A DNA stretch of 64,000 bases. Origin: Lunularia cruciata. Its lineage: Eukaryota > Streptophyta > Marchantiopsida > Lunulariales > Lunulariaceae. The position numbers and the translations under genes are program-made. Positions 44,935 through 55,889 of this stretch are shown one piece after another (position 1 is the first letter of the stretch; each line of letters begins with the position of its first letter). The stretch is from assembly GCA_948567375.1 (NCBI GenBank), contig OX419761.1:41852501-41916500 (forward strand). Reading direction: 5' to 3'. The notes under the pieces were generated by a model, which worked only from the letters and a program-made list of their open reading frames with translations, was not told the origin of the DNA and searched no databases.

Positions 44935-47115
44935 AATAATCAATCCTAAAGTATCGACAGAGTCACAAGTCATATTTGGGACTGATTATTTACAAAGTCA
45001 CATCATCTCTTGGGACTGATTGCGGCCGTGCCACAAGTCGAGCTCTGTTTATTCCTGAGACATTATAGGCAGGAGTTCACTGGAAGAATATGTTCCTCAA
45101 TATGGGCTGCATATGGGTTCCCCCACTCATATTGACATTGTACCCTGACCAGATCGATTGTCAAGGTTCTTTATGAGTAGAAAAGGGTATTGGGCTCAAT
45201 GTGCACGCTGACCAGTAAATTCACAACAACACCTGAGCGGCCCTATTGAACTTTACTCGAAATACTTCACTGACTAAAATATACATCTACAAGCCCAGGC
45301 CCGACATATCGACAGCCACTGTGTTCTGATCTAATTGCACGCAAAAAGTTAGGCGACTAACGCAAGGAGATACCTTTGCCTCGACAAAGATTGATGTATT
45401 CGTTGCGAAGATTGTTGTAGAGATTGTAATTGCAATTGTAATTGCACTGAAACGAAGTAACTTTCTGGTGGAATTGGAATCGACGGAGTAGAAACTCAAC
45501 GGTTACCTTACTGACGGCAAGACAGAACTTAGTGTCTATACATTTGTCGTTTCCATCTCGCTCTTTATAGTTCTAGTTATACGGCTTCTGCTTTGCTTTC
45601 GTATTTATATTCTGAGGCGTTTGAGAATTTACAATTATACTCCCTTCCGTTTCACCTCAATTAGAATCAAAGGGCTGGCCACTGCTCGTATTTTAAATCA
45701 CCTGAGCTTCAAACTGTTAGAGTAACTTGCTCTTGACCAAAACTGGCGACAAGAGATCACATCCAAGTTGCACATGAAGATACAGAATCTGATAAAGTTT
45801 GAATTTCAGCTAGCACCTGACGTAAGGAAGGATACATACGCGTTCTTCATAAAGATGCATTTGAGACGGACCACGAACTAGAATGAAAGATCGTGCAGCA
45901 AAACTCCGATCCTACTATTCTATTATATTCTATTCTATTGTTGGGCTCTCGCCTGTCTCCAGGTTCTCAGATTGGGGACCTGGAATACTCCCTAGCACGA
46001 GCTAGTTCTCCATTGGTTCCGGGCATGATGTTAACTTTCAGTTTGAGAGTAGCCGAATCAGTTTACAGATCTAGAGAAAAGAAGTGAAGCTTCTGAAAAA
46101 TGGCCGGACGTATAGCGTACGTCCATGATAGCCTCAGCAAACAACACCAACTCTATGTTCTCGTCGTGCACATGTTTTGCCCCCGTAAATTCCAGGAAGA
46201 CTAATGTTTTGCCTCATGTCAAATTGGATTAGTTCCAACTGCACAAGGCGCCTCCTCTTGTTGCCCGTCTCCTCATCTTTCCCGACTGCGACGAAATGAG
46301 ACCGGAGTTCACTTTACTCTGCTAGTTCTACACCTGTACTTATCTCTTAGCCAGACCTAGAAGATTTGATGGATTCGAGTTCTAGATTATCTGAAAAACG
46401 CGACAGTAATTGAACCTTTCCACTCCGCTATACGTTCGGAGGGAGTTCGCTGGAAGATATTTTCATTGCTTTCTTTCTTGACTGCCCTCTTCCAGATTAA
46501 TTGACACACTGGCTTTCTTCATGTGCATGAAAGGATACAGTACAAACCGTATGCTGCTAAATCGAGAACACTCTCTCTCTATATATATTACGGTCAGAAT
46601 GGTGGTCAGCATGGTTGCGGCGTCACTGCAGTCTGGAAGTACACCAATACTTTAATTTCTGTTTTAGAAAGTAATTGAAACGAACTGAACAGTTGAATCT
46701 TTTTCAACTTGAAAGTGAATTGAATATACGTCCCTTTAAACACTGCATGAAGAACAGTAGGAACGAGTACGGAATCCATTTGGTAACAACATCTGGATTT
46801 CTAGTTCATGTCTTGCAAGTGACGGCAACATTCAGAGCTATCGATATTTTATTGCGTGAATAACAACAAAATGTCGTGATTTCATCTCTACAAAATATTG
46901 TTTCAAAGCGCAATTAACGGTCTGGAGGTTAGATCGGAGTCTTTTAATACAAGATCAGTTTTGTTCTCTTGTTTCGAATAATTTCGTTATTTCCATATCC
47001 GATTCCTAGATGACTGCAGTCTAGAACACTTTACCGAGAAGACAATGAAAGATTTACATCGATGAAGTTTCCCATTGCATTCACCAACTCTACTCTAATA
47101 TGAACAGGTCATAGT

Positions 47116-47466
47116 TCACCACGATACGGAACATATCACAGCTTCTAACCAAGAGCCTCTTCCATTACTGTTAGAAAGTTTGCGACAGTCTACCTGGGGA
47201 CGTGCTGAGGCGGGGGGACTGGTCAAACTTGGAACCATATATGGAAACAAAGCATGAGGTGGAAGTGAGAGAAAAGTCACTGGAAGCGACGTCCGTCTTC
47301 TCATTGGTCGACGTGCAAGGATCACGCAGACCATGACTAAAATGGCGGAGACCTTAACTGCCGGCCGGATACAGTTGATTGTGACGGTTTGCAGAATGTA
47401 TGTTTCTTCGTCTGGACGTTTAAAATGTGTAGTTTCATCAACGTGGTGCTTGAGATCCGGGAGCAC
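47116..47466 (-). CDS. Hypothetical 116-codon ORF, unrecognised
   Basis: An ATG frame with one hydrophobic stretch (AVKVSAILVMVCVILARRP) followed by basic and Pro-rich sequence. It overlaps an antisense open frame 47333-47587. No family is recognised and no splice partner is evident. It is kept at low confidence because it lies in single-copy-looking DNA. Confidence 0.2.
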   Translation of the reverse strand: MLPDLKHHVDETTHFKRPDEETYILQTVTINCIRPAVKVSAILVMVCVILARRPMRRRTSLPVTFLSLPPHALFPYMVPSLTSPPASARPQVDCRKLSNSNGRGSWLEAVICSVSW

Positions 47467-47927
47467 TTCTGTCCATGATTTCCTTTATGCAGCAGTTTTG
47501 TACGGCAGCAAAGTTTCAGGATCGGATCATTTCCGGAGACTCAGTGTCCTGTTCATCAATCCGTTGGAAGAGATCGCTTCAATTTGATTACTCGAGCTGA
47601 GGATTGGACGTTCCTTGAGGTAAATCAGACCAACGCTTTGCTTAGTTAATCACGGTCTACTTTGTTGAATTCGGTGTGAATAATAACAGGTACAGAACGT
47701 GAATTTAACGTAGGATTTAACAGGTACCCGGGGCTATCAGTTGCGATTGTCAACTTACCAATGATGGCTTGTGACACAAGTACAGTAACCTATGCCTTCT
47801 AAATCAGTTTGGGTTGATCCACTTTTCAAAAGCTGATAGAGCTAAAGTCGAAACAATTATTCTGGGGACGAGTGCTATGAGAGAAGCTAGATCAGTCAGT
47901 TGCAGGTCAACTTCTTACACATACGCA

Positions 47928-47935
47928 TATATAAA
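47928..47935 (+). promoter_or_regulatory. TATA box of gene B
   Basis: TATATAAA followed by GAGACC lies 148 bp before the ATG at 48083. Transcription would begin near 47960, giving a leader of about 120 nt. Confidence 0.7.
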
Positions 47936-48082
47936 GAGACCTCTCCACATGTTGCAGCTCATCCTGTTGATCGGCAACAAACCCATCCCTGGACTTTAAA
48001 CTTGTCTAGGATCTTCCTCTGTTGTTTAATAGAGAATACTTCAGATAGCTAGAACGTCCCTCACCTGCGTAGGATTTCTGCA

Positions 48083-49292
48083 ATGGCTCGTAACATATTA
48101 TACCTGATCGGTCTGGTGGTTGTCTTTCTGGAACCCGTAGCTTATGCACAGACTGACCCAACAACAAACTATGTCATCGAGAAACAGACCACATCAGATG
48201 CTGCAGAGTCAGCAAGATGCCTTTCAGTAGAGTGCAGAAATATGAGGCTCACTTGTCCAAATGCCTGCAAGAAGAGAGCCACAATTGCCCCTGGAGCTTC
48301 TGCTTGCTTTATTGATTGTTACCGATGTACAACGTCGTGTAAACGTGAGTTCTCAGACCACATCCAGAGTTTGCTATTCTGATTATTGAATTTCCAGCAA
48401 TTCGTGAATTCGTGGATATAATTGAACTTTCAATGCTCCTGTGTTAGATGAGAATGCTGATTTTAACCTGCATTGCTCATGTTTGCTACGACGTGTTTCA
48501 TGCACTACAGACAGAAAATTGAACTGTTACGGATTTGGAGCTGTATGCTACGATCCACGTTTCGTCGGTGGAGACGGTGTGATGTTCTACTTCCACGGAC
48601 AGAAGGATCAGGATTTCTGCCTCGTCTCTGACCGCAACTTGCACGTCAATGCCCACTTCATCGGAAAGCGACCCGAGGGACGGACCAGGGACTACACTTG
48701 GGTGCAAAGCTTAGGAATCATGTTTGACTCTCACAAGCTCACCATCGCAGCCAAGAGGGTCGGAAAGTGGTTCGATAATGTGGACCAGTTGTCCTTCTCT
48801 TATGAAGGTGTAGAATTCACCATCCCCAAGAAAGATGGTGCTATCTGGAGTTCAGCTGACGGCCAAGTGGTGATTGAGAGGACAAGCGACGTCAACAGCG
48901 CCCATGTGTTAGTGAATCAGTTGATGGACGTCACCTTGGACGTGGTGCCCATCGGCGACCAGGAGAGCCGTGTACACAACTACCAAATTACTGACGAGGA
49001 TCGATTCGCTCATCTCCAGATGCAGTTCAATTTCTTCGGGCTATCTCCATCAGTGAACGGAGTGTTGGGACAAACCTATCAACCTAACTTCAAGACTCCC
49101 GTCAAGGTTGGTGTGCCCATGCCTATCATGGGAGGGCCGGAGAAGTACTTGAGTTCCTCTCTGCTCTCCGCAGATTGTCAAGTAAATCAGTTCTCCCCCA
49201 TAAGCGATGCATATGAAGTAGACGCAGCTGCAGTAATCAAGATGCCCGTTCAGTGCAATAGCAAGGACGGTGTTATGTCCTGCAGGCGTTAA
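48083..49292 (+). CDS. Root_cap-family secreted protein, gene B (two exons)
   Basis: Exons are 48083-48344 and 48511-49292, with a 166-bp phase-1 GT-AG intron, giving 347 residues. Signal peptide is residues 1-22 (cleavage after AYA). Eight cysteines spaced x4-x6-x3-x12-x3-x2-x3 occupy about 46-87. CYDPRFVGGDG begins at residue 100 and MFYFHGQKDQDFC at 112. The Root_cap block VHNYQITDEDRFAHLQMQF begins at about 242. The C-terminus MSCRR resembles ITCRR in gene A. A nearer acceptor at 48446-48447 also keeps the frame, but would add 21 residues not found in gene A. Extracellular and probably wall- or mucilage-associated by family; the role is unknown. A good TATA box precedes it. Confidence 0.93.
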
Positions 49293-49516
49293 GTGTTCGC
49301 ATATATGAGAAATACCCTCGAGTTCAGAACGTCCATGGGCAGAAAGTATAAAGTATAGATGTTGACCGAAAATAGTGAGAGGCCTTATGGCGCATTTCGG
49401 TAATGTCAAATGCATGACTGATTCTCCTAAAGTAACCGGGCATCGACTCGAGAAAGTTTGCTCATCTTTCGGTGATATGACGAGAAGACTGCCTATCAGT
49501 TACCTGAATTTGGTGG

Positions 49517-49624
49517 GAATAACGAGAAGGTATGAATACCTTCTCGATCGTCTGATGTGCTGCATAACAGTTATTGCAGCACATCAGACGACTAACTAGG
49601 TATTCATAACTTTTATCGTCATTC
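49517..49624. ncRNA. 108-nt foldback downstream of gene B (miRNA-precursor-like or MITE)
   Basis: Arms 49517-49564 and 49575-49624 pair imperfectly over ~48 nt around a 10-nt loop. The innermost 16 bp (CGTCTGATGTGCTGCA) are perfect, then about 6 unpaired positions, then TATGAATACC pairs again. The left arm itself holds a perfect 11-bp inverted repeat (CGAGAAGGTAT/ATACCTTCTCG, 49523-49546). It lies 225 bp after the gene B stop, perhaps in its 3' UTR. Transcription is not shown. Confidence 0.5.
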
Positions 49625-51429
49625 GAATATAACAGTTGCCATTACTCTTCCAATGTGAGATCAGTCAGGTGCTCCCGCAATCGATAGCATCTCCTCTGAG
49701 GTCCTACTAGTTTGTGAAGACGGTACCAGTAGTTATATATGCATTAGTATCTAAGCAGCCAGTGGAGACAATTAAACTCGTTGATATGGTCAAGGGGTTT
49801 TTCTCTGATTTAAACAATATATTACAAAGTGGGATGCAGTCTGAGACATATTCCCACAGCAGCTAACATCAATCGTGTTCGGTCTGTGGTGTGGCTTTAT
49901 GAGGAATATCACTCGGTAGTCATGCTTTTCAAAACAGCATTATTATTGCCATGCTAGCTCACCCTTGACTGGGCGTAAAGATCACCATAACGTCGATCAA
50001 GAGATGCATCTTATGTAGCAACGTTGTTACATAAAAATAGCTGTTTTCAGTGGAAATTGCAACCGCACGAATGAAGGTATAGAATTTAAACCATAATGTC
50101 CTGTTTTATGGCTTCCAGTGATTGGCAACTGTCAAAATATGGGCTTACTTTCGACTTCACGATCAACTGTAGTTAACATAAATAGTAACTAATTCGAATT
50201 CGACTGAACAAGAATTCGATATGTGCAATATATCGCCACAAGTAACAATTTGAACATTTGAACTGTTTTCGCATTAAACATCGTATCTTGACGAGTGAGT
50301 CTGACATACGCATTGCTCGTGAAACAAACTGTTTCATGAAAGAACTAATGAGATGGAATTCATCTCCGGTAGTTTGATCATAAAATGTTAGACATGCTCT
50401 AGGAATTCCTTCCAGTATAATCATCTGATCAAACCTTTTCTCACTAGTCTGCGTGATGGTGATGATGGTGGGATGTGCTAGATTATAAGAAGACTAGACT
50501 AAGTGTAGTGCTTCCGTTGCAGAAACCTAAATACCTACATACGGTGAATGGTTGGAAATGTCATTAACAACACAATCAACAAAAAGACAGTAAACCCCAC
50601 AGCAACAAACACAAGTTGATTCAGAAAAAGTATGAGTTCAATTAGCAGGCAAGGCAAAGCGTTAACAAAAACAAATAAAATATGAGGATTTTCTACTCAT
50701 ATAGCCAAGGCTATGTTACTCCCTTGGTCGTGGTCAAGTAAAAGTCAGTTCTACCGGGAATAATATTTACTGCACATTAATTCTTCTGTCAAGAGTCCTG
50801 TCGCTTGTCAATCCCTTATCGAGAGACACAGTATTGAATTAGAGAAGCTTGAGTAGTCCCTCCAAATGTGAGCAGTCACTGAGGTTAGATACAGACCACC
50901 TCCACTGGATCATATAAATATACATGTAAATAAGGAGCAGGATTGTGCAATAAGTGATTTCATTCAAAAGTACAATAAACTCAAGATATAAAAAAATTAC
51001 AATAAATAAAAAATAGGACTATCTTGGTGGATGAGAATCGCAAAGCTAGAATGCCCAATGACTGGGTTTTATGGTGTATAGAGAGACTCAGCAATGCTAG
51101 AATACGCAATGTCTTAGTTTTATTATTTTATATAGAGCTGAGTGAGAGTACAGCTTTGTTTTACAAATGTATAGACAAATAAGGAGCAAGGCTGTGTAAT
51201 AACTGATTTTCATCTGCTCTTTCTCCGCTTTATCCTATAGGATGAGGCGGAGCAATGCTTAAAGAGCGCAATGTCAGTTTTATATGTCATACAGAGAGGA
51301 GAGCTCCGTTAATTCAGTTTACGAAAAGTGACTCACGAATCATCACCAATTACAGTTTGGAAATCTATGCATATTGCTTGAAGCGAAGCATTGAGAGTTT
51401 CCTAAGCAAGATCTAGAAGTTTACGAGGG
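49625..51429. other. Low-repeat region, no gene recognised
   Basis: Only short frames (for example 50424-50173 minus) occur and none is convincing. It contains the diverged tandem duplication at 50928-51330. Confidence 0.4.
50928..51330. repeat. Diverged tandem duplication, ~249-bp period
   Basis: AAATAAGGAGCAGGATTGTG..AATAAGTGATTT at 50928 matches AAATAAGGAGCAAGGCTGTG..AATAACTGATTT at 51177. Within and after each unit a GC..CAATGTC.(T)AGTTTTAT..ATAGAG motif recurs (51045, 51096, 51262). Confidence 0.65.
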
Positions 51430-51441
51430 ATTTAGTGGGAC

Positions 51442-51545
51442 TCTATTGGAGCTTAGTCTCATGTTACCTTTTTTGTCTCTCCCTTGTACGGGTTGATAGG
51501 GTCTTCCCATCCTTCTTTTTTCCTACGCGGTCGCCTTTTCTTTTT
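51442..51545 (+). mobile_element. SINE-like retroposon, copy 2, with perfect 12-bp TSD
   Basis: It runs TCTATTGGAGCTTAGTC.. to CTACGCGGTCGCCTTTTC, ending in a T-rich tail. ATTTAGTGGGAC flanks it at 51430-51441 and 51546-51557. It shares the same 5' start and the GGGTCTTCCCATCCTTC block with copy 1 in the gene A intron. It has opposite orientation relative to the nearby Root_cap fragment, so the two insertions are independent. Confidence 0.82.
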
Positions 51546-51607
51546 ATTTAGTGGGACAAAGTATATAATCTATCTCACCACCGACTTCCCGCTTTCATCT
51601 CAAAGGA

Positions 51608-51738
51608 CTTGCTATTTCAGGCCCCTGGTGGCGCTGGTCTCCATCACATGAGGCGAATTTTGTGGAGGTACTGGAGTTGTCCCACCCCAGGTATGTTGAG
51701 AGAAGTACTAGGGCAAGCGTGAACAAAATTCCCTGCAT
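51608..51738 (-). pseudogene. Root_cap exon-1 fragment (signal peptide region)
   Basis: It opens with an ATG and reads LFTLALVLLS, matching FTLALVLLS of gene A. The nucleotide match continues through TTCACGCTTGCCCT.GT.CTTCTCTC, then GTGATGG.GACC and CCTGA.A.AGCAAGT. The eight-cysteine part and exon 2 are missing. Homology stops at ~51608, just before SINE-like copy 2. Confidence 0.8.
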
Positions 51739-52494
51739 GCTGTCAACAAGTTGTAGCCATGCAGTCGTCTAGGTTTCTACAGCTCCTGACGAGGAGAACA
51801 GAAAGCTCGAAACAGACAGCAGAATGACGACAGGAAGGAGCTAATACCCATGATAATGCTGGCATTCAAAAATGCTAACTTAAGATGTTGCCTGATGTTA
51901 TTCTGACGTAATCAACACGCGGAGATGACTTAAATATTGACAAGATCCGGTAACGTCGATCAAGATCAACCTCGTATAGGGTGAAAATCTAAAATTCCAT
52001 TCTAACTGACAAGTCAGTGAGGTAGATATATATGGGCGCAAGCTTCGGGGCAGGACTCCAAGTACAGTGGTGCAGAGAATGACAGTCTGGGGAAGTCTGA
52101 CCAACAGTGTATCACTAAAGATATGTATCACACCTCAATTGTAAGGTTTATATGAATCACCATGCCTTATGGAATTTTTACATACGGCCATGGTCATTCC
52201 AAAGGTGTGTCCTTAATGATATGAACAGCTCTTCCCTTGTCCAAAAACGTTCTGAATTTCTACGGATTCTTCAGCATCCGAAAAGAATTAACCGATTGCA
52301 ACCATAAACCAGGCACTATCTACTATTTTCATGGTCAATAGTGTCTCACACAGCGTCAGAATAATCTTATCTTATCTTGAATCCCACGATCGAGTGTATC
52401 TATTTCGTCAGCAAGCATTGTAAGATCAGCAGTACCAGCATAACCAGCATCTTGAATGCTGACAATTGAGTCCGATCTGGATCTAGATTTAATT

Positions 52495-52590
52495 TGCTCC
52501 GCCACACGCCAAAAGAGATACACGGCTGCTACCGGCAACTCAGCTTGCTTTGTTTAACAGAACGCTGTACTTGCATAACTACGTGCAAAC
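52495..52590 (+). pseudogene. Root_cap exon-1 fragment (cysteine region)
   Basis: It reads TAATGNSACFV then a stop, matching TIAPGNSACFI of gene A, and at the DNA level runs on to ACTACGTGCAAAC, the exon-1 end. Two in-frame TAA stops are present. The splice donor GTGAGT of genes A and B is GAAACT here, so the GT is lost. No exon 2 follows. Confidence 0.8.
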
Positions 52591-53145
52591 GAAACTGCCG
52601 AGGACTATATCCAGCATGTACTCCGAATCATGTCATCTTTACGGTTCCAGTTATGTTCCAGACAACAGGCTCAAACATGTTTAAATAGGATGAACATGTT
52701 GAATAGGTCTTGGATATTCTATCGAGAGATGAACAGTAACTAGACGGTAAATGATCTACTGTAGACATATCTCCTAGATGACGGCTGAGACACCTAGGAT
52801 TTTGAGTTTAACTAAGGTCTTTGTGGGAAACTAAGATAGTAAATGAGACACACTAGAAAAAGACTATGGAGAACTCATGAAAGTTTACTCATTTATTGAC
52901 GAGCATTTTTTTTCAGCAGGTATCCCGAAGACCTTGATCAGTGAGGCAACATGACTGAACTGGGGGAACGTGAGTGAACTGTTCCAGCGAGAGTGTAGAA
53001 GCTTCAACAAAGAAAAAGAGTGTTTGTTTGGCCGTGGATGGAGCTTCCAAGACAGGAAGTGAACCAAGTACATCCTATGTTATCACAATGATTGTGTATT
53101 CTTTGATGAGTGTGGATATTCCTGATTGAGTGAAGTTACAACAAG
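52591..53145. other. Flank and possible truncated C3 5' LTR
   Basis: The sequence just before the C3 PBS should be the end of its LTR (…GAAGTTACA). The LTR start could not be located because no 3' partner is in the window. No gene is seen. Confidence 0.35.
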
Positions 53146-54607
53146 TGGTATCAGAGCGAGGTTAGATTGATCAGAGGCTAGGCGATCAAGATATTTACAA
53201 TGGCAAGAAGGATATCAATCTGAAATGCAAAGTTGGTCTTGGATAAGTTTGATGGGAAGAAAAATTTTGGGTTATGGCAATTGAAGGTGAAGGACGTGCT
53301 TGTACAGCAAGGCTCCGTGGAAAATGCTAGGCAAGAAACCAAAAGACAGGAATGTTGAAGAATGGGAGGATGCAGATTTGAGTGTTATTAGCATGTAATG
53401 AAGTCTTGTATAATGTAATGAGCAAGGACTCAGTACCAAAGCTGTGATCAAAGAGAGCTTGTATATGCACAGTCCGTGACAAATTGGCTGTACTTAAAAC
53501 AAAAACTCTATATATTACAGATGAAGGAGGGCCAAAGCATCATGGAGCATCTGGACACTTTCAACAGAATCATTTGTGAGATGATGAGTATAGAGGTTAC
53601 CTTAGAGGAGGAAGATAAAGCATTGTTGTTATTGACTTCATTGCCAGCATCTCATGAGCATCTAGTCACAACATTATTGCATGTGAACGATTACATAGCC
53701 TTTGAGGAAGTCACATCAACTTTACTGTCAAATGAAATGTGTATTAGACCTAATCAAGAGGATAGGAATCCCAAGGCTTTGTTAAATAGAGGTTGGACAA
53801 TTGACAAAGAATAGAGTTGATCTAGGTCAAAGTCTAGATCAAACACTATTAAGGCCCAAGTGCTGGATATGTAGGAAAATAGGGCATTTCAAGAAAGACT
53901 GCACAATTTGAAGGCCTAAGAGCAATAGAGAGAAAAATCATTTCTTGGATCAAGCAAGCATAGCAACTTCATCTAGATTAGTTGATGATGCTCTTTGTGC
54001 TACCCAAGATAGAGACAAGTAGTAGAATAATCTAAATCAGTTGCTGAAGTTTTTTGTGTTACTTAAGATAGAGATCAGTTTGAAGAGTTATGTTTACTTG
54101 ATTTGGGTTGCTCTTACCACATGTGTCCAAAGAAAGACTGGTTTCATACATACCCACCAATTAACAGAGGATCTATTTTGACAGGGAACGAGGTGGCTTG
54201 TAAAGCTATAGGGATCAGTAGAATATGTATGAAGATGTTTGATGGTGTTATGAGAACCATCATTGATGTGTGGCATGTCCATGATTTGCAGAAGAACTTG
54301 ATCTTGTTGGGTATGTTGGATTCAAATGACTAGAAGCGGGAAGCAAAAAATGGCATGTTGGAAATAACAAAAGGAGCATTGGTAGTGATGAAGAGCCCTA
54401 AGGTAGGAAACATATGCAAGTTGGTAGGAGATATAGTGACATGTAGAGTGGCTAGTGTAACTTCTGAAGATGAAGATCCAAAAGACTTGATGCATCTATG
54501 GCACCTATGCCTATGCTATATGAGCAAACAAGACATGAGTGAATTGTCCAAGCAACAATTACTGAAGGGAGTAAAAAGCTATAAGTTAAAATTCTATGAG
54601 CATTTGT
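53146..54607 (+). pseudogene. Truncated Ty1/copia element C3: PBS, gag, protease, pre-integrase
   Basis: The PBS TGGTATCAGAGC (53146-53157) is a perfect tRNA-iMet type site. Gag starts at 53200 (LVLDKFDGKKNFGLWQLKVK) and goes on at 53476-53814 (MKEGQSIMEHLDTFNRII). A CCHC knuckle, CWICRKIGHFKKDC, lies at ~53865. The protease site reads DLGCSYHMCP, so the Ser/Thr of the DSG/DTG triad is Leu. A pre-integrase piece lies at 54355-54607. It is cut at 54608 by the R terminus of G9; integrase, RT and RNase H are absent. Confidence 0.85.
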
Positions 54608-55889
54608 GACAAACCAATGTAAACATACTAATAGTATAAAAAATAAGAAAAAGTCATTTCCCCAAAGATATTGGTTTGAATTGACTAGAAATGAAGATCA
54701 ATTGTAACATTATCATTAGTTGTCTATTCTTGGATCTTTAAAGTCTTGGGCAGAAACCACTCTTAGAAGAGAGTAGGAATACCTGCAACGGCATCATACA
54801 AAAAAGAGAAATTAATGACCACTCAAACAAAAGATGTAATCTAACAAGCCCTTGATAGTGGTGGTGCACTTCACATTGAAGGCCTCTTCTTCCCAAAAAC
54901 CCTCTTTTACCTCGGCAGCTAGTCCCTTACCTCAGATATATTTCACCTTGAAGGTCAGTTTTTAGGCTGAAGATTGGTTTCCAAGACAAAGGTTGTTTCA
55001 TCCTAACACTATTATTGACCATGCACATCTCTTCCCATAAAATGCAATCCCAAAATTTTTTCAAAATCAACTATTTACTTGGCCTTTCTATTCCATGGTA
55101 CTCTCAATGCTCCAAGGTTCCCATAACCCACATTGACTCTCTTGTTCAAAATGTCAAGTGTAACTTCCTTGATAATGCATGAATTCCATGCCTAAGTACT
55201 CAAGCACTCATTCATGCTGAATGTCGAGGGTTACTTCATTGATTTGATGCAAATTTTATAAGAAAATACTCAAAAACACACTCTTACTACAAGATTCCTC
55301 ACATGCACTTGACCAAGTATATAATAACTTATGTAAGTAAAATCCATTCAACGCAAAGACTTAGAAGAGATGTTTGAGCTTAATACTTTGTTCATGAAAG
55401 AAGTAGACATAGCTTCTATGGGTCACAATCCATATATACAATTCCTACTTTGAGAGGAAGATGATCAATGGCTAAAAAGATTCAAAATCTTCCAATTACA
55501 TCTTCTTTGCTTATTATATTAATAATCGTACCTCTTGATCTTATCCTATGCGCAATTAAGGAGTGATTGCCATCAATCACAACTACTCCTTGTTGTTTAG
55601 TATACAAGTAATTACACCCACACAACAGTCCTAAGTCAAAAATTATTTTTGGATGAAGACATTTTTTGAGGCCCAAAGAGTATTTCAGGCCAAGAGTGTG
55701 TTCTATACTTAACAATTTTTTGCCTATTTTCCTTGGGCTAGTAATTATCTTCTTTCTAAAATTTACTATGATGAACTATTTCACTTTTATAGATCTTAAT
55801 CAATAAATCTATGTGTTCCCAATACCCACAATTTCTACCAACAACTCTTTTGTGGCATCTTCAAAGTATGTTCAAGTAGTTAATCAATT
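54608..55889 (-). repeat. Terminus R and 3' tail of copy G9
   Basis: It starts TGTGACAAACCAATG directly inside C3 coding sequence, giving one exact family boundary. The tail is collinear with 6646-7310 plus 10765-11350. No gene is seen. Confidence 0.6.

Larger units (their letters stand above)
44766..47927. other. Low-repeat host-like region upstream of gene B
   Basis: The region changes character near 44770, with more CpG and fewer repeats. No confident gene was found. A hydrophobic minus-strand frame at 45499-45287 (KLLRFSAITIAITISTTIFA) has a TATAAAG at ~45565 behind it but no ATG, and ends near a possible GT splice donor. It could be a first-exon relic. TATATATA near 46580 has no convincing ORF after it. 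Confidence 0.35.

Noticed and set aside
45287-45499. Hydrophobic 70-residue minus-strand frame with a TATAAAG upstream
   Set aside because: It lacks an ATG start and no second exon is recognisable, so it is mentioned only as a possible relic.
46103-46125. Small inverted repeat GGACGTA...TACGTCC
   Set aside because: Seven-base arms of this kind are expected by chance in a region this size.
46577-46680. TATATATATT followed by a short ATG frame (MVVSMVAASLQ...)
   Set aside because: The frame closes after 18 codons, and no splice-linked continuation is visible.
48345-48447. Alternative 103-bp intron for gene B ending at the AG at 48446-48447
   Set aside because: It keeps the frame but adds 21 residues that gene A and the family linker lack. 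The acceptor at 48509-48510 matches gene A exactly.
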